From: JAWLBY01 sp041687455
Lineage (GTDB): Bacteria > Pseudomonadota > Gammaproteobacteria > Xanthomonadales > Xanthomonadaceae
Direction of reading: 5' to 3'
NCBI GenBank assembly: GCA_041687455.1
Contig: JAWLBY010000014.1
Coordinates: 45,859 to 109,858, forward strand
DNA: 64,000 nt
In this document: one piece after another, positions 44,458-52,098 of the stretch
How the letters are laid out: each line of letters begins with the position of its first letter
How positions within the stretch are numbered: position 1 is the first letter of the stretch
Translations under genes and position numbers: made by a program
Notes under the pieces: model-generated
What the model saw: only the letters and a program-made list of their open reading frames with translations
What the model was told of the DNA's origin: nothing
Database searches by the model: none

Positions 44458-45312
44458 TCAGGCCGACGCCGATGAGGCGACCCGCTCGCGCATCATCCGC
44501 CCGACCCGCAACTGGAACAGCAGCTTGGTGACCAGCAGCCGTTCCTCGATCGGTTTCTCTACCAGATCGTTGGCGCCGGCCCGCAGCAGCGCCGACTGGT
44601 TGGCCGGGTTGTCGTCGCCGGTCATGACCAGGATCGGCAACTGCGCCTTGCCGTAGCCGTATTCGCCGCGGACCTTCTCGAGCAGGTCCTTGCCGGTCAT
44701 CCCCCCCTTCAGGTAGACGTCGGTCAGCACCACGTCCGGGCCCGGGATGCGGCCCTGCGCCTTGGCGGTATCGAGGTGGGCCAGCGCGTCCTCGACGCTG
44801 ATCACGTGGGTCACGACGAGGCCGTGCTTCTCGAGCATCCGGCGAGTCGCCATCGCGACGACCTTGCTGTCCTCGATGTACAGCACGTCGCCGCCACTGG
44901 ACGCCTCGTTGGTGACGTAGCCGCGAATGAAGGCCGACAGGGCGGCGAAACCGAGCGATTTGTCGAAGTAGTCGGTGACGTCGTCGCTGAAACTGCGCTG
45001 CACCAGCCGCTCGTTGACGTCGCCGGACACGACGATGATCGGGATGTAGGCCTGCGGCGCGTGCTCGCGGACGAAATGGGCGAGCTCGAGGCCGTCCATG
45101 TCCGGCAACCGCAGTGCCATCGTGACCAGGTCGACGACGCCGGACTGCAGCGCTTCCTTCGCGTCGGCGCCGTTTTCGCACGACAGCACGGTGACGCCCG
45201 GCACGTCCTTGACCAGCAACTGCTCGATCATCCGGCGCACGACCTTGCTGCCGTCGACGACCATGATCCGCGGCTGTTCCGACGTGATGTGGCGCGAGAC
45301 GCTGCCGCTCAT
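44458..45312 (-). CDS. double receiver-domain (REC-REC) response regulator
   Basis: A 284-aa protein made of two receiver domains and no output domain. The second is canonical: LYIEDSKVV, phosphoacceptor Asp in VVLTDVYLKGG, Lys in VEKPI. The first keeps MVVDGSKVV and YFDKS, but the phosphoacceptor position reads Ala (LVTMALRLPDMDG), so it cannot be phosphorylated in the usual way and is a pseudo-receiver. The gene overlaps ftsX by 4 nt (ATGA) and precedes ung, so it is translated with the division genes. It could be a phosphotransfer or protein-binding hub; the partner kinase is unknown. Confidence 0.85.
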   Translation of the reverse strand: MSGSVSRHITSEQPRIMVVDGSKVVRRMIEQLLVKDVPGVTVLSCENGADAKEALQSGVVDLVTMALRLPDMDGLELAHFVREHAPQAYIPIIVVSGDVNERLVQRSFSDDVTDYFDKSLGFAALSAFIRGYVTNEASSGGDVLYIEDSKVVAMATRRMLEKHGLVVTHVISVEDALAHLDTAKAQGRIPGPDVVLTDVYLKGGMTGKDLLEKVRGEYGYGKAQLPILVMTGDDNPANQSALLRAGANDLVEKPIEERLLVTKLLFQLRVGRMMRERVASSASA

Positions 45313-46280
45313 TCAGTGCCCTCCGCATGGCGCAAGTGGTGCCCGACCGCCAGGAACGCGCCGAGCCAGCCGAGCGCGACGGCGCCGAGCCAGAGCCCCG
45401 CCGCATCGGGCAACGGCAGCGACGCCAGCACGAAGTCGCCCTGGTAGCTGGCGATCAGCGTCGCGACCGGCGCCTGCAGCGCGAGCCGGACCAGGGCGGC
45501 CAGCAGCAGGGCCAGCAGCCCGGCCAGGGCACCGTAACAGGCGCCAAGATACAGGAAAGGCCGCCGCACGAAGCCGTCGGTCGCACCGAGCAGCCGTACT
45601 GTTGCGATCTCGTCGGCGCGACCCTGCACATCGAGCCGGACCGTGTTGCCGACCACCAGCAGTGCGCCGAGCGCGAGCAGCACCGCGACGACCGCGCCGA
45701 AGCGCCGGCCGAAGCCGATCCAGGCCTCGAGCCGTTGCCGCCAGCGGTCATCGTGCTGGACGAGGTCGATACCGTCGTGCCCGGCCAGTTCGTCGGCCAG
45801 CGCTGTCTCGTCGGTGCCGGCGACCGGCATCGCCAGCACGACCCATGGCAGCGGGTTGTGCTCCAGCGCGGCCAGCGCACCGGCCAGGTCGGGCGTGCTG
45901 CGCAGCTCGGCCAGGCCCTGCTCCGGCGTGCGCAGCTCGACCTGCTGGATCCGCGGGTCGGCGCGCAGCGTTTCGGCCAGCGCTTCGGCGGACGCAGCGT
46001 CCTGTTCGACTTCGAGAAACAGTGCCAGTTCGCGCGAGTCGCGCAGCTCGCCGGAGAAGCGCCCGACCTCGTCGAGCAGCAGGCCGAGGCAGAACGGCAG
46101 CGCCAGCGCGATCGCCATCACCCCGACCGACAGCAGCGTGCCCCACGGCCGCGCGGCGATCCGGCCGAACGACGAGATCAGGCTGTACAGATGGGCGTCG
46201 CGCCAGGCGGCGATCCGGCCGCGGCCGCGCGAGGGGCGGCTGGCGGCCGGTGGGCGCTTGCTGGCGGTACTGGTACTCAT
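45309..46280 (-). CDS. ftsX: cell division protein FtsX
   Basis: A 323-aa permease-like subunit of FtsEX, which couples ATP hydrolysis by FtsE to activation of periplasmic cell-wall hydrolases at the septum. It has the N-terminal cytoplasmic segment, a first membrane helix (LLSVGVMAIALALPFCLGLL), a periplasmic domain with the family segment ELALFLEVEQDAASAEALAE, and three C-terminal helices, including VRLDVQGRADEIATVRLLGA between them. The start at MSTSTASKRPP fits the family better than the upstream alternative. Unusually, it does not abut ftsE but is separated by 235 nt of repeat. Confidence 0.92.
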   Translation of the reverse strand: MSTSTASKRPPAASRPSRGRGRIAAWRDAHLYSLISSFGRIAARPWGTLLSVGVMAIALALPFCLGLLLDEVGRFSGELRDSRELALFLEVEQDAASAEALAETLRADPRIQQVELRTPEQGLAELRSTPDLAGALAALEHNPLPWVVLAMPVAGTDETALADELAGHDGIDLVQHDDRWRQRLEAWIGFGRRFGAVVAVLLALGALLVVGNTVRLDVQGRADEIATVRLLGATDGFVRRPFLYLGACYGALAGLLALLLAALVRLALQAPVATLIASYQGDFVLASLPLPDAAGLWLGAVALGWLGAFLAVGHHLRHAEGTE

Positions 46281-46515
46281 CGCCAAAGCTCCGGGCTTGC
46301 GACCAAGCAAGCCCCTCTCCCCCCGGGAAAGGGGTTGGGGTGAGGGTCCGGGCGGAGCGCGGAGTTCGTCGCGACCATCGCGCTCGATGTGCCGGATACG
46401 AGGCTTTGCGGCCCATGCATCGGCGCGTCGGGGACCGGACCCTCTCCCCCGGCCCCTCTCCCGGGGGGAGAGGGGAGCACGCCAGGCGCTGCCGCCGAGT
46501 TACGGGCGAGAACGC
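46281..46515. repeat. repeat element inserted between ftsE and ftsX
   Basis: A 235-nt spacer bounded by C/G-rich inverted motifs: CCCCTCTCCCCCCGGG..AAAGGGG with GGTTGGGGTGAGGG at about 46308-46346, and CCCTCTCCCCCGGCCCC ... GGAGAGGGG at 46440-46479. These arms pair with each other and internally, giving a MITE-like structure. The same type of CCCTCTCCCC repeat is common in intergenic DNA of the Xanthomonadaceae. No gene is encoded. Confidence 0.65.
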
Positions 46516-47211
46516 TCATGCCATCACCTCCGGCCGGAAGTCGTCGATCAGCCGGCCGTGGTCCAGCACCAGCACGCGCTTCTTCATTCGCCGCACGAGA
46601 TGCAGGTCGTGGCTCGCGATCAGCACGGTCGTGCCGAGCGCCGGCAGCGCGGTGAACAGTTCCATCACTTCGGCGGCGAGCTGCGGATCGAGATTGCCGG
46701 TCGGCTCGTCGGCCAGCAGCAGCGCCGGCTGGCCGACGATCGCGCGGGCGATGCCGACCCGCTGCTGCTCGCCGGTCGACAGCGCCTGCGGCAGCGCCCG
46801 CTCGCGCCCGGTGAGTCCGAGCCGCTCGAGCGTGCTGCGCACGCGCTTGCCGATCTCGTCGTGCGGCAGCCCGGCGATCCGCAGCGGCAACGCGACATTG
46901 TCGAACACGCTGCGATCGGCCAGCAGCCGGTGGTCCTGGAACACCACGCCGACCTGCCGCCGATGCGTCGGCAGGTGCCGGCGGCGAAGCTGGCCGAGGT
47001 TGCGGCCCTGAAACATCACCGCGCCACGGCTGGCCCGCTCGCTGCCGTGGATCAGCTTCAGCAGCGTGCTCTTGCCGGCACCGGAGTGACCGGTCACGAA
47101 GCTCATCTCGCCCGGCGCGAGCTCGAACGACAGCTCGGCCAGCGCCTCGCGGCCATCGCGGAAGCGCTTGCCGACGTTGTCGAAGCGCAGCAGCGGCGCG
47201 GCGGCGCTCAT
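46516..47211 (-). CDS. ftsE: cell division ATP-binding protein FtsE
   Basis: A 231-aa ABC ATPase. Walker A is GHSGAGKSTLLKL, the Q-loop VVFQDHRLL, the signature LSTGEQQRVGIARA, and Walker B ALLLADEPTGNLD, with the H-loop in LIASHDL. The N-terminus LLRFDNVGKRF and the length are typical of FtsE. The ATG at 47211 was preferred over a GTG two codons upstream. FtsE works with FtsX in the division ring. ftsX follows after an inserted repeat. Confidence 0.95.
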   Translation of the reverse strand: MSAAAPLLRFDNVGKRFRDGREALAELSFELAPGEMSFVTGHSGAGKSTLLKLIHGSERASRGAVMFQGRNLGQLRRRHLPTHRRQVGVVFQDHRLLADRSVFDNVALPLRIAGLPHDEIGKRVRSTLERLGLTGRERALPQALSTGEQQRVGIARAIVGQPALLLADEPTGNLDPQLAAEVMELFTALPALGTTVLIASHDLHLVRRMKKRVLVLDHGRLIDDFRPEVMA

Positions 47212-47440
47212 CGGCACCGTGCCTTTGCGACGTCGTCCCGGCGAAAGCCCGCTGCTGTCCGGGGAAACGGCTGACGGCCGGTCGTCCCGAAATCGTCATC
47301 CCGGCGAAAGCCGGGATCCAGGTTGATGGTGGCTTGGCGACAACGGACTGCTGACGAGCGGGGCCGCGCAGCAGCGGTGTGGAAGGCAGCCGCTGTCATC
47401 CCGCAGGCCGCCGCGGCCGTCAGTAGTGGGCTCGAGCGCA
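47212..47440. repeat. REP-like CGGCGAAAGCCGG elements upstream of ftsE
   Basis: Two copies of a dispersed palindromic motif lie in this 229-nt spacer: TCGTCCCGGCGAAAGCCC at 47231-47250, followed by GCTGCTGTCCGGGGA, and CGTCATCCCGGCGAAAGCCG at 47295-47314. Matching copies occur at 63837 and 63903. No gene is present. Confidence 0.65.
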
Positions 47441-48634
47441 TCATCGGATCAGGCTGTTCAGTTCGAAGATCGGCAGCAGGATCGCCAGCACGATGAACAG
47501 CACCAGCCCGCCGACCAGCAGGATCACGCCGGGACCGAGCGCGGCCATCGCGATGCCGAGCGCGCTGTCGAGTTCGCGCTCCTGGTGCGCCGCGGCCTCG
47601 GCCAGCATGTCGTCGAGCCGGCCGGATTTCTCGCCGCTGGCGATCAGCCGCACCGCGATCGGCGGAAATTCGCCGGTGTCGGCCAGCGCACGGGCGAAGC
47701 CCTGCCCTTCGCGAACCCGCGCCGCGACCCGTGCCAGCGCCTCGCGCATCGGCAGGTTGTGCACGACCTGTCCGGCGATCGACAGCGCATCGAGCAGCGG
47801 CACCGCGCTGCCGACCAGCAGCGCCAGCGTCCGCGCAAAGCGGCTCGCCTCGGCGGCACGCACCAGCCGACCGAGCAGCGGCAGGCGCAGCACCGTGGCG
47901 TGCCAGCGTCGCCGCAGCGCCGGCTGGCGCAGTGCGACGACCACGGCGATGACGAGCAGCACGACGACCAGCAGCAACCAGCCGCCATGGCCGGCGACGA
48001 ACTCCGACCCGGCGATCAGCACCCGGGTCGCCCACGGCAGTTGCTGGCCGAACTGCGCGAACACGCCCGTCACCTGCGGCACGACGTAGACCAGCAGCCC
48101 GGTCACCACCGCGAATGCGACCAGCGCCAGCAGGATCGGGTAGGTCAGCGCCAGCATCACGCGCCGGCGCAGGGCATCGCGCGCCTCGGCGTAGTCGGCC
48201 AGCGCGCGCAGCACACGGTCGAGCTTGCCGGCCGATTCACCGGCCGCGACCGACGCGCGGAACAGCGGCGGGAACGTGTCGGGGTGTTCACCGAGCGCCG
48301 CGGCCAGCCCGGCGCCTTCCATGACCCGCGCCCGCAGTGCCAGCACCAGCGCGTGCAGCCGTCCCTCGCTGCCCTCGGCCAGCGCCGCCAGCGCCTCGTC
48401 GATCGGCAGTCCGCTACCGACCAGTGTCGCCAGTTGCCGCGCGAACAGCGCGAGCTGCGGCGTCGACAGCCGCGTGCGCCGCCGCCCACCGCCTTCCCGG
48501 ACCGGCTCCAGCGCCAGCGGATGCAGTCCGCGCTCGCGCAACTGCCCGCGCGCCGCCCGCGGCGTGTCGGCCTGCAGCACGCCACGCAGCCGCTGACCGG
48601 CGGCGTCGAGGGCTTGGTATTCGAAGGCAGGCAT
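47441..48634 (-). CDS. gspF: type II secretion system inner-membrane protein GspF
   Basis: A 397-aa T2SS platform protein, the polytopic inner-membrane protein that connects the GspE ATPase to the pseudopilus. The N-terminal cytoplasmic start MPAFEYQALDAAG is diagnostic. The two repeated T2SSF domains are present (LPIDEALAALAEGSEGRLHA and VPLLDALSIAGQVVHNLPMR, with SGEKSGRLDDML). The three membrane segments are ALTYPILLALVAFAVVTGLL, the middle LLLVVVLLVIAVVVAL, and the C-terminal ILLVGGLVLFIVLAILLPIF. The other gsp genes are outside the window or elsewhere. Confidence 0.92.
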   Translation of the reverse strand: MPAFEYQALDAAGQRLRGVLQADTPRAARGQLRERGLHPLALEPVREGGGRRRTRLSTPQLALFARQLATLVGSGLPIDEALAALAEGSEGRLHALVLALRARVMEGAGLAAALGEHPDTFPPLFRASVAAGESAGKLDRVLRALADYAEARDALRRRVMLALTYPILLALVAFAVVTGLLVYVVPQVTGVFAQFGQQLPWATRVLIAGSEFVAGHGGWLLLVVVLLVIAVVVALRQPALRRRWHATVLRLPLLGRLVRAAEASRFARTLALLVGSAVPLLDALSIAGQVVHNLPMREALARVAARVREGQGFARALADTGEFPPIAVRLIASGEKSGRLDDMLAEAAAHQERELDSALGIAMAALGPGVILLVGGLVLFIVLAILLPIFELNSLIR

Positions 48635-48750
48635 CTATCGATCGGGCATGAGGGCGTCGGGAATCGTCGGAAGCACTCGACACGGTACGGCAACCGAACG
48701 CGGGATCTTACCTGCTGCCGCGAATCGATCAGCGCGACGCTGACTGCTGT

Positions 48751-48784
48751 TCCGATTCCCGACTCCCCATTCCCGATTCCCGGC
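48751..48784. repeat. short GATTCCCGACTCCC-type tandem repeat
   Basis: TCCGATTCCCGACTCCCC followed by ATTCCCGATTCCCGGC lies just upstream of the response-regulator gene. It is a simple repeat of GATTCCC/GACTCCC units, common in intergenic DNA of this bacterial group. Confidence 0.5.
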
Positions 48785-48821
48785 TCGTACACTGTTGCGC
48801 CCAGCCAACACCCGCCCCCGC

Positions 48822-50204
48822 ATGGCCGCCGCGCACATCCTGGTCGTCGACGACGAGCCCGACATCGTCGAACTGGTTCGCGACATCCTCGGCGACGAGG
48901 GTTACCGGGTCAGCACCGCCGCCAGCGCCGATGCGGCGCGCAGCGTGCTCGGCGAGGGCCTGGCGCCGGATGCAATCCTGCTCGACATCTGGATGCCGGG
49001 CACCGACGGCATCGGCCTGCTGCGCGAATGGGCCGACGGCGGCGAGCTGCCGTGCCCGGTCGTGATGATGTCCGGCCACGGCACGGTCGAGACCGCGGTC
49101 GAGGCGACCCGGCTCGGCGCCTACGACTTCATCGAGAAGCCGATCGCGCTGGCCAAGCTGCTGATCACGCTGGAGCGCGCACTGGAGGCGCAGAAGCTGC
49201 GCGACGCCAACGCCGCACTGCGGCGGCAGGCCGAGAGCTGGCTGGAACCGGTCGGCGAGTCGCCGGCGATCGCGGCGCTGGGCGAGCAACTGCGCCGGCT
49301 GGCCGCCCACGCGGCGCCGGTGCTGCTGCGCGGCGAAGCCGGGACCGGCAAGGAAACGCTGGCGCGCTGGCTGCACGCCCTCGGCCCGCGGGCGGCGGCA
49401 CCGTTCGTGACTGTGGCTGCCGGCGCGATCGCCGAGGGGCAGGCGGCGGCGACGCTGTTCGGCGTCGAGGGCGCCGACGGCGTCCGCACCGGCCTGCTCG
49501 AGCAGGCGCAGGGCGGCACGCTGTTCATCGACGAACCGGCCGAACTCGGCGCCGAACTGCAATTGCGGCTGTCGTCGGTGCTCGAACGGCGGCAACTGCT
49601 GCGGGTCGGCGGCAGCCAGCCGGTGCCGCTCGATGTCCGCGTGATCGCGGCGAGCGCGTTCGATCTCGAGGCCGAGCGTGCCGCCGGCCGGCTGCGCGAC
49701 GAGCTGTACTTCCAGTTGACCGTGCTGCCGGTCGCGGTGCCGGCACTGCGCGAGCGCCGCAGCGATCTGCCGGCGCTGGTCGCGGCGCTGGTCGACCTGT
49801 ACTCGGCCCGCGACGGCCTGCCGCGGCGCACATTCAGCGCCGCCGCGATGCGTGCGCTGGCCGAGCACGACTGGCCCGGCAACCTGCGGCAACTGCGCAA
49901 CCTGGTCCAGCGCCTGCTGCTGCTCGGCGCCGGCGGCGACGTGCAGCCGGCCGAGGTCGCCGCCGCGCTCGGCCAACCGGGCCGCACCGGCCCGGACGAC
50001 GATGCATCCGGGCTCGGCATCGACCTCGACCAGCCGCTGCGCGAAGCCCGCGACGCGTTCGAGCGGATCTACCTGCTGCGCCAGTTGCAGCAGGCCGGCG
50101 GCAGCGTCGGCAAACTGGCCAAGGCCTGCGGCATGGAGCGCACGCACCTGTACCGCAAGCTGAAGGACCTCGGCATCGACATCCGCGGCAGCAAGGAGAC
50201 CTGA
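48822..50204 (+). CDS. NtrX-like response regulator with degenerate AAA+ domain (no GAFTGA)
   Basis: A 460-aa response regulator: receiver domain (HILVVDDEPDIVELV; phosphoacceptor Asp in ILLDIWMPGTDG; EKPI), AAA+ domain (about 150-370), and a Fis-type helix-turn-helix (GSVGKLAKACGMERTHLYRK). Walker A is GEAGTGKET, and Walker B GGTLFIDEPAEL has Pro where Ile is usual. The sigma-54-contacting GAFTGA loop is missing: the position after TLFGVEGA reads DGVRTGLLEQ. It therefore cannot remodel sigma-54 polymerase in the normal way and probably acts as a simple DNA-binding regulator. Its stop overlaps the start of the reductase gene that follows. Confidence 0.88.
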   Translation: MAAAHILVVDDEPDIVELVRDILGDEGYRVSTAASADAARSVLGEGLAPDAILLDIWMPGTDGIGLLREWADGGELPCPVVMMSGHGTVETAVEATRLGAYDFIEKPIALAKLLITLERALEAQKLRDANAALRRQAESWLEPVGESPAIAALGEQLRRLAAHAAPVLLRGEAGTGKETLARWLHALGPRAAAPFVTVAAGAIAEGQAAATLFGVEGADGVRTGLLEQAQGGTLFIDEPAELGAELQLRLSSVLERRQLLRVGGSQPVPLDVRVIAASAFDLEAERAAGRLRDELYFQLTVLPVAVPALRERRSDLPALVAALVDLYSARDGLPRRTFSAAAMRALAEHDWPGNLRQLRNLVQRLLLLGAGGDVQPAEVAAALGQPGRTGPDDDASGLGIDLDQPLREARDAFERIYLLRQLQQAGGSVGKLAKACGMERTHLYRKLKDLGIDIRGSKET

Positions 50205-50923
50205 TGCGTCGTGCTCTCGTTACCGGCGGCAGCGGCGACATCGGCAGCGCGATCTGCCGTGCACTGGCCGCCGACGGCCTGTTCGTCCACGTCCATGCCA
50301 ATCGCGGCGTCGATCGCGCCGAGGCGCTGGCGGCCGAGCTGCGCGAAGCGGGCCTGCAGGCGGCCGCAGTCGCGTTCGACGTCGCCGACGCCGATGCGAG
50401 CCGCGCGGCGATCGAGGCGCTGCTCGCCGACGGTCCGATCCAGGTCGTCGTCAACAACGCCGGCATCCACGACGACGCGACGATGGCCGGCATGAGCGAC
50501 GCGCAATGGCATCGCGTGATCGACGTCGGCCTGAACGGCTTCTTCCACGTCACCCAGCCGTTGCTGCTGCCGATGACCCGCACCCGCTGGGGCCGGATCG
50601 TCAACCTGTCGTCGGTCGCCGCGGTGCTCGGCAACCGCGGCCAGACCAACTACGCCGCCGCCAAGGCCGGCCTGCATGGCGCCAGCCGCTCGCTGGCCCG
50701 CGAACTGGCCTCGCGCGGGATCACCGTCAACGTCGTCGCTCCGGGCGTCATCGAAGGCCGGATGGCCGCCGACGCCTTTCCGCCCGAGCAGATCCGCGCG
50801 ATGGTGCCGGCCGGTCGCGCCGGTCGGCCGGACGAAGTCGCCGCGCTGGTGCGCTTCCTGTGCTCGGATGCCGCGGGCTACATCAATGGCCAGGTGATCG
50901 GCGTCAATGGCGGCATGGCATAG
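50204..50923 (+). CDS. 3-oxoacyl-ACP reductase (FabG-like SDR)
   Basis: A 239-aa short-chain dehydrogenase. It has the NADP-binding TGGSGDIGSAICRALA, the NNAG motif (VVVNNAGIHDDATM), and the catalytic Ser-Tyr-Lys in VNLSSVAAVLGNRGQTNYAAAKAG. It ends with the FabG-type INGQVIGVNGGMA. It probably reduces beta-ketoacyl-ACP intermediates. Aryl-polyene and xanthomonadin clusters carry such a second FabG, and ketosynthase genes lie 5 kb away, so a role in that pathway is likely but inferred. It is translationally coupled to the preceding regulator (TGATG). Confidence 0.88.
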   Translation: MRRALVTGGSGDIGSAICRALAADGLFVHVHANRGVDRAEALAAELREAGLQAAAVAFDVADADASRAAIEALLADGPIQVVVNNAGIHDDATMAGMSDAQWHRVIDVGLNGFFHVTQPLLLPMTRTRWGRIVNLSSVAAVLGNRGQTNYAAAKAGLHGASRSLARELASRGITVNVVAPGVIEGRMAADAFPPEQIRAMVPAGRAGRPDEVAALVRFLCSDAAGYINGQVIGVNGGMA

Positions 50924-51067
50924 GGTGGGCCTCGGCGGCCCGCCGCTGTGTGTTTCGATTGCCCGCCGTCCCCGGTTGATCGGGAACGTCGCCAACCCTG
51001 CGCGGAGCGGCCGTGATTCGCTATCGTTCCGCCGCGGCACTTCGCCGCGTACACGGAAACCACCCGC

Positions 51068-51571
51068 ATGACCCGACTCCGCCTGCTGCCGCTGGCCGCA
51101 CTGCTGGCTACCGGCGCCGCCGTCGCCGAACCGGTTTCGATGATCCGCAGCGTGCCGTACGCCGACGACGCCGACATCGCGCAGAAGGTGCGCACCGAGT
51201 GCGTCAAGCTCAACGATCAGTTGGCCGAATTCACTCGCGTCTACGGCGGCAAGCAGGGCGTCGACGTTCAACTGGTCGACCGCATCGACACCAGCGCGCC
51301 CGGCCGCGTGCTGCTGGTCGAGATCACCGATGCGGTCAGCATGGGCAATGCGTTCATCGGACACCAGAAGTTCAGCAAGGTCCGAGGAACACTGTTCGAG
51401 AACGGCGAGAAGGTCGCCAGCTTCCGCGGCCTGCGCAACTCGATGGGCGGCGCATTTGCCGGCTACAAGGGGTCCTGCTCGGTGCTCGGCCGCACGATGG
51501 AAGCGCTCGGCAAGGACATCGCAATGTGGCTGAAGAACCCCCAGGACGGCGCCGAACTCGGCGACATGTAA
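51068..51571 (+). CDS. secreted hypothetical protein
   Basis: A 167-aa protein with a signal peptide (LPLAALLATGAAVA-EP). The mature part has two Cys residues (TECVKLN, GSCSVLG), a glycine-rich stretch (RGLRNSMGGAFAGYKGSC) and a C-terminal helix (MEALGKDIAMWLKNP). This pattern resembles periplasmic or lipoprotein-like proteins of the DUF4410 type, but I cannot confirm a family. It follows the reductase on the same strand after 144 nt and precedes a repeat-rich scaffold gap. Confidence 0.6.
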   Translation: MTRLRLLPLAALLATGAAVAEPVSMIRSVPYADDADIAQKVRTECVKLNDQLAEFTRVYGGKQGVDVQLVDRIDTSAPGRVLLVEITDAVSMGNAFIGHQKFSKVRGTLFENGEKVASFRGLRNSMGGAFAGYKGSCSVLGRTMEALGKDIAMWLKNPQDGAELGDM

Positions 51572-51633
51572 CTCCCGCCGCACGCCATGCTGCTCCTGCA
51601 GCAGCGGCTGCAGCCCCACCGCCATCGCTTCTC

Positions 51634-51731
51634 CTGTAGGAGGGGCTTCAGCCCCGACCGCCATCTCCGCCCGGGCGACAGATCGCCGGTCGGCGTGTTG
51701 CATACGGTCGGGGCTGAAGCCCCTCCTACAG
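51634..51731. repeat. REP doublet (27-bp inverted repeats), copy 1
   Basis: Two perfect 27-bp inverted arms at 51634-51660 and 51705-51731 (core GGAGGGGCTTCAGCCCC) enclose 44 nt. Each arm is itself palindromic around CTTCAG. This is the structure of a bacterial interspersed mosaic element. The right arm supplies the TAG stop for the halogenase-derived fragment that follows. Confidence 0.85.
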
Positions 51732-51876
51732 GGGTCGGGCGTTCGCTGGTGCTTCGAACAGCGGCAATGCCTCGTCGGGCGAGCCTCCGCCGGCGCGTGC
51801 CCGGATCGTCCTTGCCAGCCGTTCCAGCAATGCCACGTTGTCGCGCAGCCGCTGCCGCACGCCGGCATCGTCGAGC
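51726..51876 (-). pseudogene. duplicated 3' end of the halogenase gene
   Basis: The minus strand encodes the last 49 residues or so of a halogenase C-terminus (...SPDEALPLFEAPANARPL, then TAG). Positions 51759-51876 repeat 52099-52216 with a single mismatch (51858 versus 52198). It has no start and is cut off from the body of the gene, so it is a duplicated fragment or an assembly artefact next to the scaffold gap. It is useful because it shows how the real gene ends. Confidence 0.8.
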
Positions 51877-51915
51877 CGGTCGGAGGGGCTTCAGCCCCGA
51901 CCGCCATCGCTTCTC

Positions 51916-51998
51916 CTGTAGGAGGGGCTTCAGCCCCGACCGCCATCTCCGCCCGGGCGACAGATCGCCGGTCGGCGTGTTGCATACGGTCGGGGCTG
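51916..51998. repeat. REP doublet, copy 2, truncated by the gap
   Basis: A second copy of the element at 51634, offset by 282 nt: left arm at 51916-51942, right arm starting at 51987 and running into the N gap at 51999. An extra single arm (GGAGGGGCTTCAGCCCC) precedes it near 51881-51900, so the locus is a small REP array. Confidence 0.85.
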
Positions 51999-52098
51999 NN
52001 NNNNNNNNNNNNNNNNNNNNNNNNNNNNNNNNNNNNNNNNNNNNNNNNNNNNNNNNNNNNNNNNNNNNNNNNNNNNNNNNNNNNNNNNNNNNNNNNNN
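51999..52098. other. 100-N scaffold gap
   Basis: Exactly 100 unknown bases, a placeholder between contigs. It falls inside the repeated unit; the last residues of the halogenase lie in it. Confidence 0.99.

Noticed and set aside
47426..48794. Upstream extension of an open frame antisense to gspF
   Set aside because: It runs into the response-regulator region out of frame with it; gspF is clear on the minus strand.
51600..51998. CRISPR-like array
   Set aside because: The repeats are palindromic REP arms with unequal spacing and duplicated gene sequence between them; no cas genes.
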